A DNA stretch of 64,000 nt from Carnegiea gigantea (GCA_029747015.1 JAKOGI010000354.1:279501-343500), one strand, 5' to 3'; positions 36,503-47,468 are shown, counted from the stretch's first letter. Numbers and translations: made by a program. Notes: a model not told the origin generated them from the sequence alone.

Positions 36503-39500
36503 CAACAAAGCACCCAAAAAAATAAACAATATAAGGAAAGAAAGTGATAATTTAAGCCTAAAATTATGTCTTCCCTTTCATCTTTACCCATTAAAAGCAC
36601 AACAGCAAATGCAAAACCAGAAGTGGCAGAACCAGATTTCACATTTCACATTTACCAGAGTGCATCACCGACGACAAGCATAGATCGACCAACAGAAAAG
36701 TACGGGCAACGATTGTCTGACAAACTTTGTCTTTAGAACACTACACAAGCCTTCACCTACAACCCAACCCTCTATCCGAAAATTAAATCAAGGTTCTTCA
36801 ATTTAGTCTATACTCGAAGCCATTGTATGTAATTAGATAAGGGTTTCTTTTAGAGATTGAATAATATAGCTAAGATAAGCATCAATCCAAAGGTATTTGT
36901 GTTTTTCCATGGTGTGTGCCCCCTTTTTCTCTCTTCCATGACCTTTTTCCATAAAGTGCAAGCTTGGACCGCTTTGAGCTTCAATCTGAAGCGCAAAAAA
37001 GTGTGCGATCCTGTGAGCATAAAGGATGAGCTTGGCTTGACCCTGCAAGGCGTAACTGGTTGGGCCTCAGGCTTTTGTAAGCCTAGGGCGCGCGTTTTTA
37101 AACAAATGTCCCATTGTTTCTTTGATGCCACTATTTAACTACATTATCATAAATAAGTCGTGGGAATTGTTTTCAACTCTTTTTCAAGCTGAAAAAGGCT
37201 CAAACCTTCAGGTGTGCGTCCCACGCATCGGGACCCTTTGTGCTCGAAGCGCCTCACGTTCTTTCAAACTAAGTTTTACCCACCAATTTCTTGTATCAAA
37301 TCTTCCCCAGGTCTTTGCATCACAACCTTCCCAACAATCAATAAGGCTAGCTACATCTTAACCTTTCTTGGCCACACATCGACGTGGCACACACGAGATG
37401 GTCATTGTGATGGTTGTTTATTGCACCTAAACTGTGATCTGCAACCAGATGTGTGTTTTTTTTTTTTTTTTTTTGAAGTGACTACACCCCTTACTGTGTC
37501 CTGGACAATCTTAGAAACCATCTAATCCAAGGAGTTATAAAAAGAAATCTGATTCTAGAGTGAGCTTAAGATATGGACCATGTGGATGAATTTTTTCCTG
37601 GGGTATTCTAGGAAAAATATTAGTAAGTTTGACTACAGATTATTGAATTACCTCTTCAAGGGCAAATACACAGACAGATTATTCAGTATCTTGTGGGATC
37701 TTATATAGCTGTTGAAATTTTCAACTCAATATCCTCAAAACTTCCATCTTTGTAGTGATTTTATTTGACCTTCTATGTTAGAACCACTGTGTCCCATACA
37801 ATGAACTTTTACTACAGACGATCCCACTATCCCACACCATTGTTTAGATTTTCCTACTTCACTCTCCCTTTCATTTTAATCCTCTCTTTTTTATTACTAT
37901 CTTCTCTTTTGTTCCTAGTCTTGCAACCCTCCTCTTCTCACAATATCAGCATTATAATCTATCAGGTAACTATGCAAAAGACTATGTGAAAACATCTTAA
38001 GCAGGACCCAAAATATCCCATTAGTGCTTATTTATTTACTAGGTAGCTGCTACAAGCAAAAATACAAGATTCCAACAGAGAATATGTTGAAAAAGAATGG
38101 AGATGAAAGCATCTCCTTGTTATTGTTTGTAGGCTCTTGCCTTTGGCATTAGACATTCTTCCTTCAAGGCGTTTGTTGGTTCAAGGAAAATAAAGATGTT
38201 TTGGTGTTTTGAGAAAGGACGAACAAGTTTGAGTTCTTAGTATTTGGAATATGATTCCCTTAGTGATCTCGTCGAATATCTATAGGTAAGAAGGTGGCTT
38301 TTTTGGTAAAGCAAAGTAGTATCTTACTAGGAGCTTAAACTTCATTTGTCAAGAATTTTGTAAACTTGGGGTCAAGTGTTGAATAGTGAACAATATTTGA
38401 CCTTTTTTGATTTTGTAGATAATATCATTAATGAGGGCATCAGGGACATGATGATTTTGTATTTGTTCGCCTTGACATCATTTTAAAGTAATACATCTTT
38501 TGATTACTAATTGAAAATCTATGTGTGTGCGTTAGAAGGAAATAAGGATGTATGCAATTGAAGTGAGACACGGTATACTGAAATAGCACAATCTAATAAT
38601 CTGACTTGTTGGCAACAAAATTTTCTCGGTCGCCCATATGAAAAGCAAAGAAATCAACTTACACTTCTTAGTGGCCCCTGGCGAAATGATCTGGTTCGAG
38701 ATTAATGATGTTGTAGAAGAATCCAAGAAAACATTCTCACCTGAGATTATCAAACAGGTAAAAAGTTAGCACTCACATGTGCGAAAACTTTAAGCTACTT
38801 TTCAAACAACTTATCAATCAATTGATCCCTTGTGTTGTCCCTACGATAGCTAATCAATCTAGGAGCGCAAGAAAGGATTTGATCAGCAAACAAAATCATG
38901 ACGAAACACGTGCCTAACACACAGCAGCCTCAGCTTGCACCTTTCAGTCCTTACTGTATAGGACATCTGTTTGCCTCACTTCCCTCAAATAGTTGACCAG
39001 ATTCCATGGGTTAATCGGCTTTCCAACAAAGCAGTAAAGACCCCCCCCTTGAGCTTCAAGAAAGTAGACGCTAAGAAAGTGACACTTCCATGGATTCCAT
39101 TAAACAACTTATTGCACAACATATACAGAGAGATCAGATTCTTGGGCACGACTAAGAAAACTAATGCGGCCCCAGGGACTATATCCCAAACCATTACAAA
39201 AACAAGATATACTGACCAAATACACAGCAAGATCAACTTCCAGCAAACGGATTATTAAAAATCAATATTCAGTGCAACATTCTAATAGTACATGAAACAT
39301 GGGGGGGGGAATCAAAATAGAGAAAGCTAACCTCTCCGCTGCTTGGAACCCAACAAAATCTTTTGAGTGGCGAACCACTGAGTATCGAGCTTCTCCACGC
39401 CTTTTAGCTCAAAACTAAGCTTCTCTACGAAAAGGGTACGCTCCAAACTACTTGTAATCTCGTTCAAATCAGTGGGATCACGAGGATTCTGAAGCTCAAT

Positions 39501-39680
39501 GGTAACCAAAACCTCATCTCCAGGCCTATACACATTCTTGTCTATTTGAAGCTTCAAAACGGGGGCCAATTCATCCCCTTTTTTAGCCCCATCATTTGCT
39601 GAGCTCGTTGGTTCGACTTTCCTACTGGATTCGCCAAATCCCAAAAACGAAAATCTCCTAGAAATTTCGGACGTCAGCAT
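24306..39680 (-). CDS. Rgp1 family protein (Ric1-Rgp1 Rab GEF subunit), 5' part of gene
   Basis: Three exons on the minus strand join in phase: 39332-39680 (from ATG), 38663-38740, 24309-24490. Together they give about 203 residues of the N-terminal, arrestin-like beta-rich half of Rgp1 (RAB6A-GEF complex partner 2). In yeast and animals Rgp1 with Ric1 activates Ypt6/Rab6 at the Golgi. Seen: [14 protein letters not shown] in exon 1, VFLDSSTT in exon 2, [16 protein letters not shown] and [21 protein letters not shown] across exon 3. Introns have GT-AG ends: 39331-38741 (591 bp) and 38662-24491 (14,172 bp). Exon 3 runs into TAG 24306-24308 with no convincing donor, and the C-terminal half is not visible. 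It may lie left of the window, or the gene may be truncated. Confidence 0.75.
24309..24490 (-). CDS. Rgp1 exon 3 (3' limit uncertain)
   Basis: The acceptor TGTTTCTGCAG ends at 24491; the first two bases AT complete the Tyr codon begun in exon 2. The highly conserved stretch ends near 24370. After it the reading is less typical and hits TAG at 24306-24308. Confidence 0.72.
24491..26463 (-). other. Rgp1 intron 2, part downstream of the hAT
   Basis: AT-rich intron sequence without a supported gene. A (GA)n microsatellite sits at about 26367-26389. The frame at 24710-25081 has no family resemblance and is treated as chance. Confidence 0.6.
27342..30231 (+). pseudogene. hAT transposase: BED finger, DUF659, dimerisation domain
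   Basis: From ATG 27342 (MGDSTQP), broken blocks follow the order of plant DUF659-type hAT transposases. They are: a BED zinc finger (FCGVRTIGG, then LKQHLIGGH near 27455-27515); a DUF659 catalytic part (28090-28320, with [11 protein letters not shown] in one frame); a [10 protein letters not shown] segment near 28470; a middle part (28990-29330); and the C-terminal hAT dimerisation segment ([15 protein letters not shown] near 29515). A long acidic tail ends at TAG 30229-30231. Stops, frameshifts and the LINE scrap at 28666-28844 break it; some gaps may be introns. It cannot encode a working transposase. Confidence 0.8.
28666..28844 (-). mobile_element. 179-bp 5'-truncated LINE insertion with target-site duplication
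   Basis: Matches the extreme 3' end of the LINE at 16032 onward (TGAT(A/G)AGTAAT then CACCTATG/ATACA). It is flanked by TTCTTTCATCACTCTTTCTT (28646-28665) and TTCTTTCATCACCCTTTCTT (28845-28864), 19 of 20 identical. A truncated copy with a long duplication is the mark of target-primed reverse transcription. It sits inside the hAT transposase. Confidence 0.85.
30962..34235 (-). pseudogene. LINE ORF2 of the second copy
   Basis: Minus strand: endonuclease start ([10 protein letters not shown] near 34210), an endonuclease-RT linker, RT (32380-32844; [17 protein letters not shown] and [13 protein letters not shown] segments), an FVDD in place of the usual (F/Y)ADD at the complement of 32206-32217, and the zf-RVT end near 31060-31300. 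Frames change between blocks, so ORF2 is broken. The Ala-to-Val change in the catalytic motif is a further sign of decay. Confidence 0.8.
34300..35866 (-). pseudogene. LINE ORF1 of the second copy
   Basis: Blocks at 35471-35866 and 34677-35474 carry the same phrases as the first copy's ORF1 ([20 protein letters not shown]) and a long, low-similarity C-terminal part. The zone 34300-34620 corresponds to 19894-20325 of the first copy. At least one frameshift separates the first two blocks. Confidence 0.65.
36209..36422. mobile_element. hAT-type MITE, 214 bp
   Basis: Terminal inverted repeat TAGAGTTGGGAAA is perfect over 13 bp at both ends, and the 8-bp duplication GTGGCACC is exact (36201-36208 and 36423-36430). 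No coding capacity. The subterminal GGTCGGGTT and ATCGGGTCAG stretches resemble those of Ac-like MITEs. Confidence 0.93.
36441..36500 (+). repeat. (AC)n/(AG)n microsatellite
   Basis: Compound simple repeat: CACACACA followed by about 15 AG units with one interruption. The frames across it are artefacts. Confidence 0.9.
37282..38662 (-). other. Rgp1 intron 2, part upstream of the hAT
   Basis: Intron sequence with a T22-like run at about 37450-37471 and no supported gene. It carries the donor GTAAGT at 38662. Confidence 0.6.
38663..38740 (-). CDS. Rgp1 exon 2 (78 nt)
   Basis: Acceptor AATCTCAG before 38740, donor AAGAAGT|GTAAGT at 38663/38662. Phase 1 on both sides; completes Gly117 and runs to a split Tyr codon. 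Short and easily missed without its neighbours. Confidence 0.8.
39332..39680 (-). CDS. Rgp1 exon 1
   Basis: Codes residues 1-116 plus one base; start ATG 39678-39680. The donor reads GAGAG|GTTAGC at 39332/39331. Confidence 0.8.
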
Positions 39681-39713
39681 TTCGTTTCGATCTGTGATTT
39701 TCCAATGTCGTTT

Positions 39714-39876
39714 CTGGGTTTGTCAATAAGATCAAGCAAAAACCAATTAAAAATGCGATTCTGAAATAATTCGAAACTATAATATGAATGAAAAAAGGGT
39801 AGCCCTGGATCTAAGTATATAACGATAAAATGCAGAGGCGAATGAATTTGTAGGCGATTAGGGAAAGAATACTCAC
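39714..39876 (-). other. Probable 5' UTR intron of the Rgp1 gene
   Basis: On the minus strand a donor CCG|GTGAGT at 39877/39876 and an acceptor TTGACAAACCCAG ending at 39714 would remove 163 nt from the leader, 34 nt before the ATG. The first exon would then start at about 39950. Confidence 0.5.
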
Positions 39877-39950
39877 CGGAAAAGCAGAGGAATTGATGAG
39901 AATCGATTGAAGGAAGTGGACGTTATAGAAAGAAAAAAATAGGAATATGA

Positions 39951-40229
39951 GTGTAAATCAACTAATCAGATATTCATCTTTTGATTTTACGCACCAGCCG
40001 GAGTAATAGGAGACGAACTCACTGTTGAATGCTCCCAAACTTGTAGGCTGTGATCAGCAAAGTACGCAACCTACCATGTGATGTGAAAGGGTGAAAACAT
40101 GTGAACGAACTTTTTTTGGCATTCATGTCAATAATTTTTTTTTTCCCGATCATTAGTTAGGCAAAGTCTGAAATCCAAAAATAAGCGTAAAAAATAGCTT
40201 TTAAAAATGGCATAAATCTGCCACTAAAC
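39951..40229. other. Upstream region of the Rgp1 gene
   Basis: AT-rich sequence where the promoter should lie. No specific element can be named with confidence; T runs occur near 40110 and 40137. Confidence 0.4.
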
Positions 40230-41520
40230 TAGAACATTTGCGAACAAATAGATGTCACCGATGCAATACTTGCCCTCAGCTTATGCTAAAAAATACTCTT
40301 AGTAGACATAGAATTTAAATTTGCTTTCTTTTCTACATCTTCTTTCTCAAACTCCTAGTAATTCTTCTAATGGTAGATGCCTCACCACCTATAATAGCAC
40401 TCAAATGTTCTTACCAAGTTTAATCGCCTCTTTAATAATTTCAGTCGGAGTAGGAAAATCTTACAATGCATTGCACAGTGTCTCTTCATGAGCATTGATC
40501 ATCTTCTTTCTTTGGCTTCTAGATTGTCCATATTGTCTTGCATGTCCCAACTTATTAGGATCAATCAAAATATTCAAAGAGCTATCAATCTCCTCTTCAT
40601 TTGTAAATGACTCAGAAGGGCTAGTTGGCTTTTGCAAATTAAATTTTCCAATATAACATGGATGATTTTTTGCAGTTCCAGTAGGTTGAGATATCGTTTT
40701 GCTACTAGAAGAATCAAGGTAAAAACAACCATTGACTCCATCAGCCCCATCATTTGCAATTTGATAGTCATCAGCCACTTGAATATCTTTGTCCTCCATA
40801 TCTTTGGAAGCCCCATTAGACATTGTTCCAAAATTCTTTTTGGGAATCCATTTCCAAACCATCTGTTTTTGAGCGGCCTTCCTCTGACCGCTAAGCCTCG
40901 ATGCAGGCCTCTTTTGAAATCTTGCCTAATCAACTTCCAAATTGTTACCTCCAACAATTTTACCATTCATTTCTTCAATTGCTTTCTCATCCTTTTGTTT
41001 CTTACCAAATCTCACAAAATCATACCTTCTACCACTCATCCTCCTAGCTTTGTTAGGAACATAAGCATCTACAACAACACCATAGCCGCTAAACAATTTT
41101 GAGACCCAAATTATCCAATTTAACTAGTACATTATCAATAAAAATTGAGAATGTTTGATCTTGGGTACCTCTATTTTCAATTCTGGGAGAGGGATTTAAA
41201 TGATAACCATCAACTCCCTTCCCCACGACACAACGAGATCAAGGAGTCCTCCAACGGTTGCTTGGGCTAGTAGTATCCCTGAAGCGGTGACGACCACCAG
41301 AGGGAGGGGAGAAGAAAGGCTGGGGAGGTGAGATGCGACCGGAGGAGCAAAGTACCAAGAAAAGTAGAAAAGAAGACACATGGGCAGCAACAAGAAGCTC
41401 GACGGTCAAAAGCGGGTCAGGTGTCGAAAGGGGCCCCTCCTCCCAAAGGCCCAACATCGGCCATGACGAAACGTCACTAGAAATATTGGCGACTATTATA
41501 TAAGTACACCAAACTAATAT
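40230..41520 (-). pseudogene. LINE ORF1 of RRM type, relic
   Basis: Read on the minus strand with frame changes, 41150-40920 gives an RRM: RNP2-like FSIFIDNV, a VVVDAYVPNK loop, then RNP1-like RYDFVRFG and KAIEEMNGK. A basic linker (RLSGQRKAAQK) and an unfamiliar part ending at 40461 (MINAHEETLCNAL) follow. Plant L1 elements with an RRM in ORF1 are a known class, and this order suits one. No endonuclease or RT follows in the 3' direction, so only ORF1 is left. The upstream 41200-41520 may be its 5' UTR. A fragment of a host RRM gene is a less likely alternative. Confidence 0.55.
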
Positions 41521-41529
41521 TGACATGAT

Positions 41530-43243
41530 CTAATTTAACTATCTATTACTAATTTACTACACATAATAGCAATCTTTTGGAAATCAACATTTTTTGCTCA
41601 GCATGCAATTTCAGAATTTACTCCAATCATAACTGTTATATTATTTATTTATTTGATCTTGGCCCTTGAGGCCTTGATGCAAATGGTTAATTTTGAAAAA
41701 AATAAAAAATACAGTCTATAATTGAAAATAACTCCATTTAAGCACATCCCTCACCCCCCTCTCTCTATGCACCCAGCAATTAGTTCTATGCATGTCTCCC
41801 TCCTCCTCAATCCCCATGTTAGTCATCTGCACTAAACTCCCTATCTGCTCCATAACTGCTGTGCAAAAAGACTCTCCTAAAGTAACGAATTTCTCGTATC
41901 TCCTTTGGTCCATTGTGTATCTCTATAGGATTTTCTCTATTTCTCTATTTCCTTCTGGGCAATCCTTTTACCGATAATGCTTATCCCCTCAACAATTGTA
42001 GTGCATTACTTTGATGACGCACTGATCTATAGGATTTTCTCTAATCCTCTCTTTCCTCTTGGGCAATTCTTTCATTAGTGATGCTTTTGCCCTCAACAAT
42101 TGTAGTGCATCTACATTGATGAAGCACTTATTCTGCATCTTCCATTTTCTTCTAACCGGTAAGGTTTGGTTTTCATTTTTGGAGTTTGTAATTTTATAGG
42201 GACTTTAGCTATCTTTCTCTGCCTTCCTTTCTCCTTCTTGCCTTTAGGCTTTATTAAATGTTAATTTTTATACTCTGATTTTGATTTGTAATTTTAATTT
42301 TGGTTAGGAACCATAACCTATAATTTCCATCTAAACAAAATGGACATTTCATTTGCAAGTTTTTTTTTAGATCGCAAACTATTTTGAATAATGGGCAATT
42401 TGGTGTGCCTTTCCTTCTTCTATAGTGTACAGATAACTTTGTCTATTTGCTTGCTAGATTGTATATGTGTTTTCATCTTTGTAATGGTGTACTCTATGTG
42501 AAGAATCTCAAGCTATATAACTAGACCTTTTCTCTGTAGAATCGTAAGATAATTCAAGGACATTTATTACTGCATGTGTTATCAATTATCATTAGATCTG
42601 CCGGTATTAGCTTTGAGGGGCATAGGGAATGACATTGCAGATGTAGGGGAAATGAACTTATTGCTTCTCTTTGGGGCTTGCAATTGGAATTGGTTATGGT
42701 TGACTACCATCTTTTGAGAACATCTTATGTGAGGATTCTGATTTAATTATAGCAAGTTGTCCTTGGTAATTTCAGTCAATTTTTTTTTCTCTTCGTTTGT
42801 GGTTTGGGTTGATCATTTGCACTTCTGCTGACTTCTATATTAGGGTTTTCTTCAAGCTTTCCATGTGAATTTGCAATCTAGTATTAAAAATCAACAACTA
42901 GGATAGAGGAGACAAAAATAGTTTATAGGAAATACATGAGTTATGGAAGAGTTCTAATTGTGAAATCTAGATAAGAAATGCTATCGTTTAGAATTTACAT
43001 CCCTTATTCATTCTGTACACTTGAGAAATTATGCACTTTTAGATGCCATTTTCTATCAAGATTTTGTGCAGCTAGTGCTATAACTTATAGCCTATCAAAA
43101 CTGCTTCACTTCATTTGAATTTTTCATATGTTGACTCTTACATAAACACTACATAACTGAAGAAATCTTGTAGTTTATTTTTTGTGTATAATTTTCTCTT
43201 GATCATTGAGTCCTTTTATTAGCTAACGGTGGTTCAATCTCAC
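41530..43243. other. Intergenic region before the CACTA element
   Basis: AT-rich, no supported gene. It contains the tandem duplication listed separately. Confidence 0.5.
41923..42130 (+). repeat. Two-copy tandem repeat, ~104-bp unit
   Basis: Both copies start CTATAGGATTTTCTCTA (41923 and 42027), share CTCAACAATTGTAGTGCAT and end near TTGATGA(C/A)GCACT. They differ by scattered substitutions. Confidence 0.8.
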
Positions 43244-43246
43244 TTT

Positions 43247-43310
43247 CACTACTAGAGATTTGTTTATTTATGACCACTCATTTACGATGGAGGACAAAAA
43301 CCGTCGTAAT
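43247..43310 (+). repeat. Left terminal and subterminal zone of the CACTA element
   Basis: CACTACTAG terminus followed by TTACGATGG (43282-43290) and ACCGTCGTA (43300-43308), the motif repeated at the other end. Such subterminal repeats are the transposase-binding sites in En/Spm. Confidence 0.75.
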
Positions 43311-44260
43311 TAGTGTGTTTTTAAGAAGGAATATTATTTCTGTCTTTAATATTTTTCTACTTACGACAGATTAATTTTTCGGTCCTAAATATTGTAAAGT
43401 GTCTGTCCTAGATAGAAAATAAAGCGCGAAGTGGGAATGATGGGCGGGCCTTTTTTACTGAGAAATTGAAGTAGGCGCCCAGAAAATTAAAGGAAAAAGA
43501 AAAAATTGAGAGGGCCTTTCTAGTACACGCGATATCAAAACGCAGTTGCTTCTTCAGTCTGAAGCTCATTCCCCCTCAATTCATTTCTGAAACCCTAGAA
43601 TGGAGATGTCTTCCATGTCAAAACCTTAGGATGACAATTTCTTGCTAATTACACTGGAGACTTACTGGTTTTACCGGTAGCCATTGCCACCATTACTGCT
43701 GCTGCCGAAGTTCGAACCTCCTCCAGGCCTCATCTCTCTTCCCCGTGGGCTTTTACTCTTGCTCTGTTACCATTCATCCCTCCCTCCATCTCTCACATCA
43801 ACGGCGTTTAGGTGGGTGATTATTCATTGTCCAATTCAATTTTGTAAAACCCTCACTCCCATCCTCCATCTGCTTGAGTTCTTGTCTTCGTATTCCTCAT
43901 TTTTGGTGAATTAATTGCTAGATTTGATGAAAAGGTGCTCTTTCTGCTGAATTCTCATATGGGTCACTCGTTTATCTTGCTGGAGTTTGCTCATTCAACC
44001 GTTACTAAGAAGGTTTCTTCAACAAATCCAACTACCCGAACAAGGCCTTCCATTGATTCGCTACTAGCAAGGTTTGTTCAACTGTCTACCCTGCTTTTCA
44101 TGTATAGATATATATTGCATCCTGTATCATTTTTTGAACATTTTTATATCTGAGCTATGTTGTAATTGTGCCTGATAAGGAGCAATTTTTTGCCACTATG
44201 AATGACAATTAAACTTTGGTCATATTGTTGCATTCCTAAATTGTAATTCTGGACATGACA
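43311..44260 (+). other. 5' leader region of the CACTA genes
   Basis: No supported coding block. GAAACCCTAGAATGGAGATG at 43589-43608 places a telo-box-like AAACCCTA directly before an ATG, as in many plant 5' leaders; the frame from that ATG stops within about 10 codons. It could be a non-coding first exon. Confidence 0.35.
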
Positions 44261-47200
44261 ATTGTCCTTAGTTTTTATTTGCTGTAAAAAGCATGACATG
44301 ATGCCTTTTCAATCAAAGGTCTATTGTGAACTATAGGGAGAATTTGTATAGTAATTACCCCTACAGCTTGGTGTAGTGGGTTGCTGGCTTCACTTGGTTC
44401 TATTGCTGCATAGAAATGCATTCTTTGCTTGAACTTGCATTTGAACTGGTTATAATTTTTTGCCAGAGGTTAAAAGTTATGAATAGATAGATAAGTGAAC
44501 TTGTTGCTTTGAGTTAAAGGTTTAAGGGCAGCAAGTTATGTAGGGAGTAAGGCCTATTAGGCAATTGGTACATGCTGTCTTTTTTGTTTTGTCGCAAATA
44601 GGTAACACGGACGGGGAAAAAACTTCTTTGCAAGTGTAATTCCCAAACTTACCCCAGTGAGTTCTATTTCAAATGAGAATACAATGCTACCACTTTTAAT
44701 AAGGATACTATTCATTGTTATTTGTAAAGGATATAGCACTTATTCAAGTGAGAACACAATGCTACCACTTTTAATAATTACACTGTTCAAAGGGGGCAAT
44801 GGATGATATAGATACCATAGAGATAGAAATGGGAGTAGGACCCTCTAAAGGCTAACAGCCACATACATCAGGACTTTCTCTTTTAACCAGGCCCCCCTTG
44901 GTGTTGTAATGTGTTCTTTATCTTCTTTCTTCATCTTATCAATATCTTAGACTAATGTTTAGACTAATGTTATAATGTGCAACTCGAGATTATAACTGGG
45001 CACCAGCAAATCAAGTAGTCTTGTGTACTATTTGAGTTAAGATTGCTATTTTCATTATTATTACTTATCCAGTTGGCAGCCTTTGCTTTGGCTGCAAAGC
45101 ACATCTAAGCTAAACCTTTTTATTTTGTGTAGGAGCTATCCAGTTACTAGTTTCAAATGTCGGAGTATCACTATCCCTTTTTTTAGGAGGGGCGGTAATT
45201 AAATGCCCCTATTAATTGTCCTTACTTTTTATTCGCTGTAAAAAGCATGACATGATGCCTTTTCAATCAAGGGTCTATTATGAATTATAGGGAGAATTTG
45301 TATGGCAATTACCCCTACAGCTTGGTGTAATGGGTTGCTGGTTTCACTTGGTTCTATTGCTGCATAGAAATGTATTCTTTGCTTGGAACTTACATTTGAA
45401 CTGGTCATAATTTTTTGCAAGAGGTTAAAAGTTATGAATAGATAGATAAATGAACTTGCTGCTACTAGTTAAAGGTTTAAGGGCAACAAGTTATGTAGGG
45501 AATAAAGCTTATTAGGTAATTGGTATATGCTGTCTTTTTTAGCTCATAGTAAATAGGTAATCAGATGGAAAAAAAAAATTCTTTGCAAGTGTAATTCCCA
45601 AACTTACGCCAGTGAGTTCTATTTCAAATGAGAATACAATGCCATCACTTTTAATAAGTATACTATTCATTGCTATTTATGAAGGGTATAACACTTATTC
45701 AAATGAGAATACTATTAGGCGATAAATTGTCCTATTTTACATGCCTCTTTCACCCACTTTTAACTCGTACAATAACTTAATCTTTAGGATTTTTATTTGT
45801 TTTAGTTATGTTTTGTAGGAAATAACTTCAAATCGAGCAAACGTCGGAAAAGGAGTGAAGACGAGACAAAGCGAAGAAAAATAGCAAAAACCGGCAAAAA
45901 GGATCGCTTGGGGGCCGAACCACCATGCCAGAGGAGTGGCACCGTGGGACCGTGCCACATGGCATGGTTGTGCCCCCCGGGTCTTGCGATTTTCTACTTA
46001 AGGCCCGTTCGGGCGTTTTTGCTTGAGGTCGCACGGGGGTCGCTTTAGGGCTTCTCTCTGGCGACTTTTAGGGTAGTTTAAGTTAGGTTTTAGCAAAAAA
46101 AACCTCAATAGGAGGATTAGTTTAGATTGAAGATTGTAATCTTGGATTCAACTTTTGGATTTCAAGTTCCTTCTATCAATTCAAGACTAAGTTTTCTTTC
46201 CCTTTCTCTCTTTATTTCATATGTTGTTCTTGTTTATGTTTTGTTAGTTTAATTCTTGTATTCGTTTGTTTAGTTTCAATGTTTGGTTTTTGTTGTTAAT
46301 TCATGTTTATTTGGTTATTTAGATTTGATTTATTTCATTCTCTTTGTTCTCTTGTTCAAGTTCATGTTCTTGTTTGTTAGTTTAGGTTTTCATGTATTTG
46401 TGATGTTTAGTTGGTAGATTGTATTGGCTTGGATTGTAATTAGCCTCTTGATGGCTAATTAGTCTTGTATTAGGCCTAACCATACCAAATCCATGCCTAA
46501 AACTTAGAGTTTTCTCTCACGCCCGTCAAGTGTTCGATGAAATGCTTGACTTATGCTGAGAGGTGAGGCCGATTAGCTAGTGTGGGAGCGGGAATGGCTG
46601 AGTTCGGGACATAAAAATGGTATCTGAATTGAGTTAGGTCCGGAGGTTGCTAATCTTGTGGTCTAATTGGGCTAACCCCATAAAAATAGGTAGTTAGGCT
46701 AATTAGACTAGCTCATGACCCTTGAGAGAGGGCTTGGGTGGTCTTCGATGGTGCAACCGACCATCTCTAGTTCGTAATGTAGTTTGGGTAGGTTAGAACT
46801 CGTCTCGATTAGTTGGTTCGTCCATTGGTCAAATCACAACTCCAAATTGCTTTTTCTATGTTTGTTAGCGTAATTTAGTTTACCCTCTATCCCCTTCGAT
46901 TTGGCCTAGCTCGAGACGTTTTAGTTAGCCCTGGTAGTTGGAAATACAACTCTCTATAGACTACACCCCAAGTACTCAACGGTACACCTTGCACTTGGGG
47001 TTTATAAATATTAAAACTCTGTGTTTTTCCCCAACAAATACAATGCTACCACTTTTAATAATTACACTGTTGTAATGTGCTACTTGATATTAAAACTGGG
47101 CACCAACAAATCAAGTAGCCTTGTGTATTATTTGAGTTAAGATTGCTATTTTTAATATTATTATTTATCCAGTTGGCAACCTTTGCTTTGTCTACAAAGC

Positions 47201-47310
47201 ACATCTAAGCTGAACCTTTTTATTTTATCTAGGAGCTATCCAGTTACTAGTTTGAAATGTCGAAGTATCACTATCCTTTTTTTGGGGGGGGTAATTAAAT
47301 GCTCCTATGA
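44261..47310 (+). repeat. Tandem duplication within the CACTA element, second copy split by a solo LTR
   Basis: Copy A is 44261-45214; copy B is 45215-45712 plus 47042-47310. Both begin ATTGTCCTTA and share, in order, GCTGTAAAAAGCATGACATG, CCCCTACAGCTTGGTGTA, AATGAGAATACAATGC and ATCAAGTAG(T/C)CTTGTGTA. A third start (ATTGTCCTTACTG) is seen at 47311. Copy B lacks about 190 bp present in copy A near 44780-44960. Confidence 0.85.
45713..47036. mobile_element. Solo LTR, 1,324 bp
   Basis: It interrupts copy B of the duplication exactly, and copy A gives the empty site. The 5-bp duplication AATAC is at 45708-45712 and 47037-47041. It starts TATTAGGCG (TG expected, probably mutated) and ends CCCCAACA. 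No primer site, polypurine tract or ORF. The length fits a Ty3/gypsy-type LTR, but the family is uncertain. Confidence 0.85.
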
Positions 47311-47468
47311 ATTGTCCTTACTGTTTATATTGTTGTAATGTTTAGACTAATGTTGTCCTCTTGGACTATAATTTCATGATGCTATCCATATAGATGCTGT
47401 TATAAAATATTTATTGGTGAAAGATGCCATGCTTCATAAAACTAATGATGTGATTTTTGAATTTGCAG

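Larger units (their letters stand above)
26472..37273 (+). mobile_element. hAT transposon (DUF659 type) with nested insertions
   Basis: The same 8-bp sequence TTTTACCC lies directly outside both ends (26464-26471 and 37274-37281). The ends are CTTGGTTTAAAAAAGCGC on the left and, as complement on the right, CTTAGTTTGAAAGAACG. Subterminal zones at 26480-26620, 30400-30500 and 36970-37260 are rich in AGGCGC-type motifs, as in the MITE at 9336-9798. Between them lies a decayed hAT transposase gene. The 10.8-kb span includes a LINE scrap (28666-28844), a LINE (30598-36008) and a MITE (36209-36422). It occupies intron 2 of the Rgp1 gene. Confidence 0.75.

Noticed and set aside
36309..36683. Coding frame across the AG microsatellite
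   Set aside because: It is made of a MITE end and a simple repeat, with no domain likeness.
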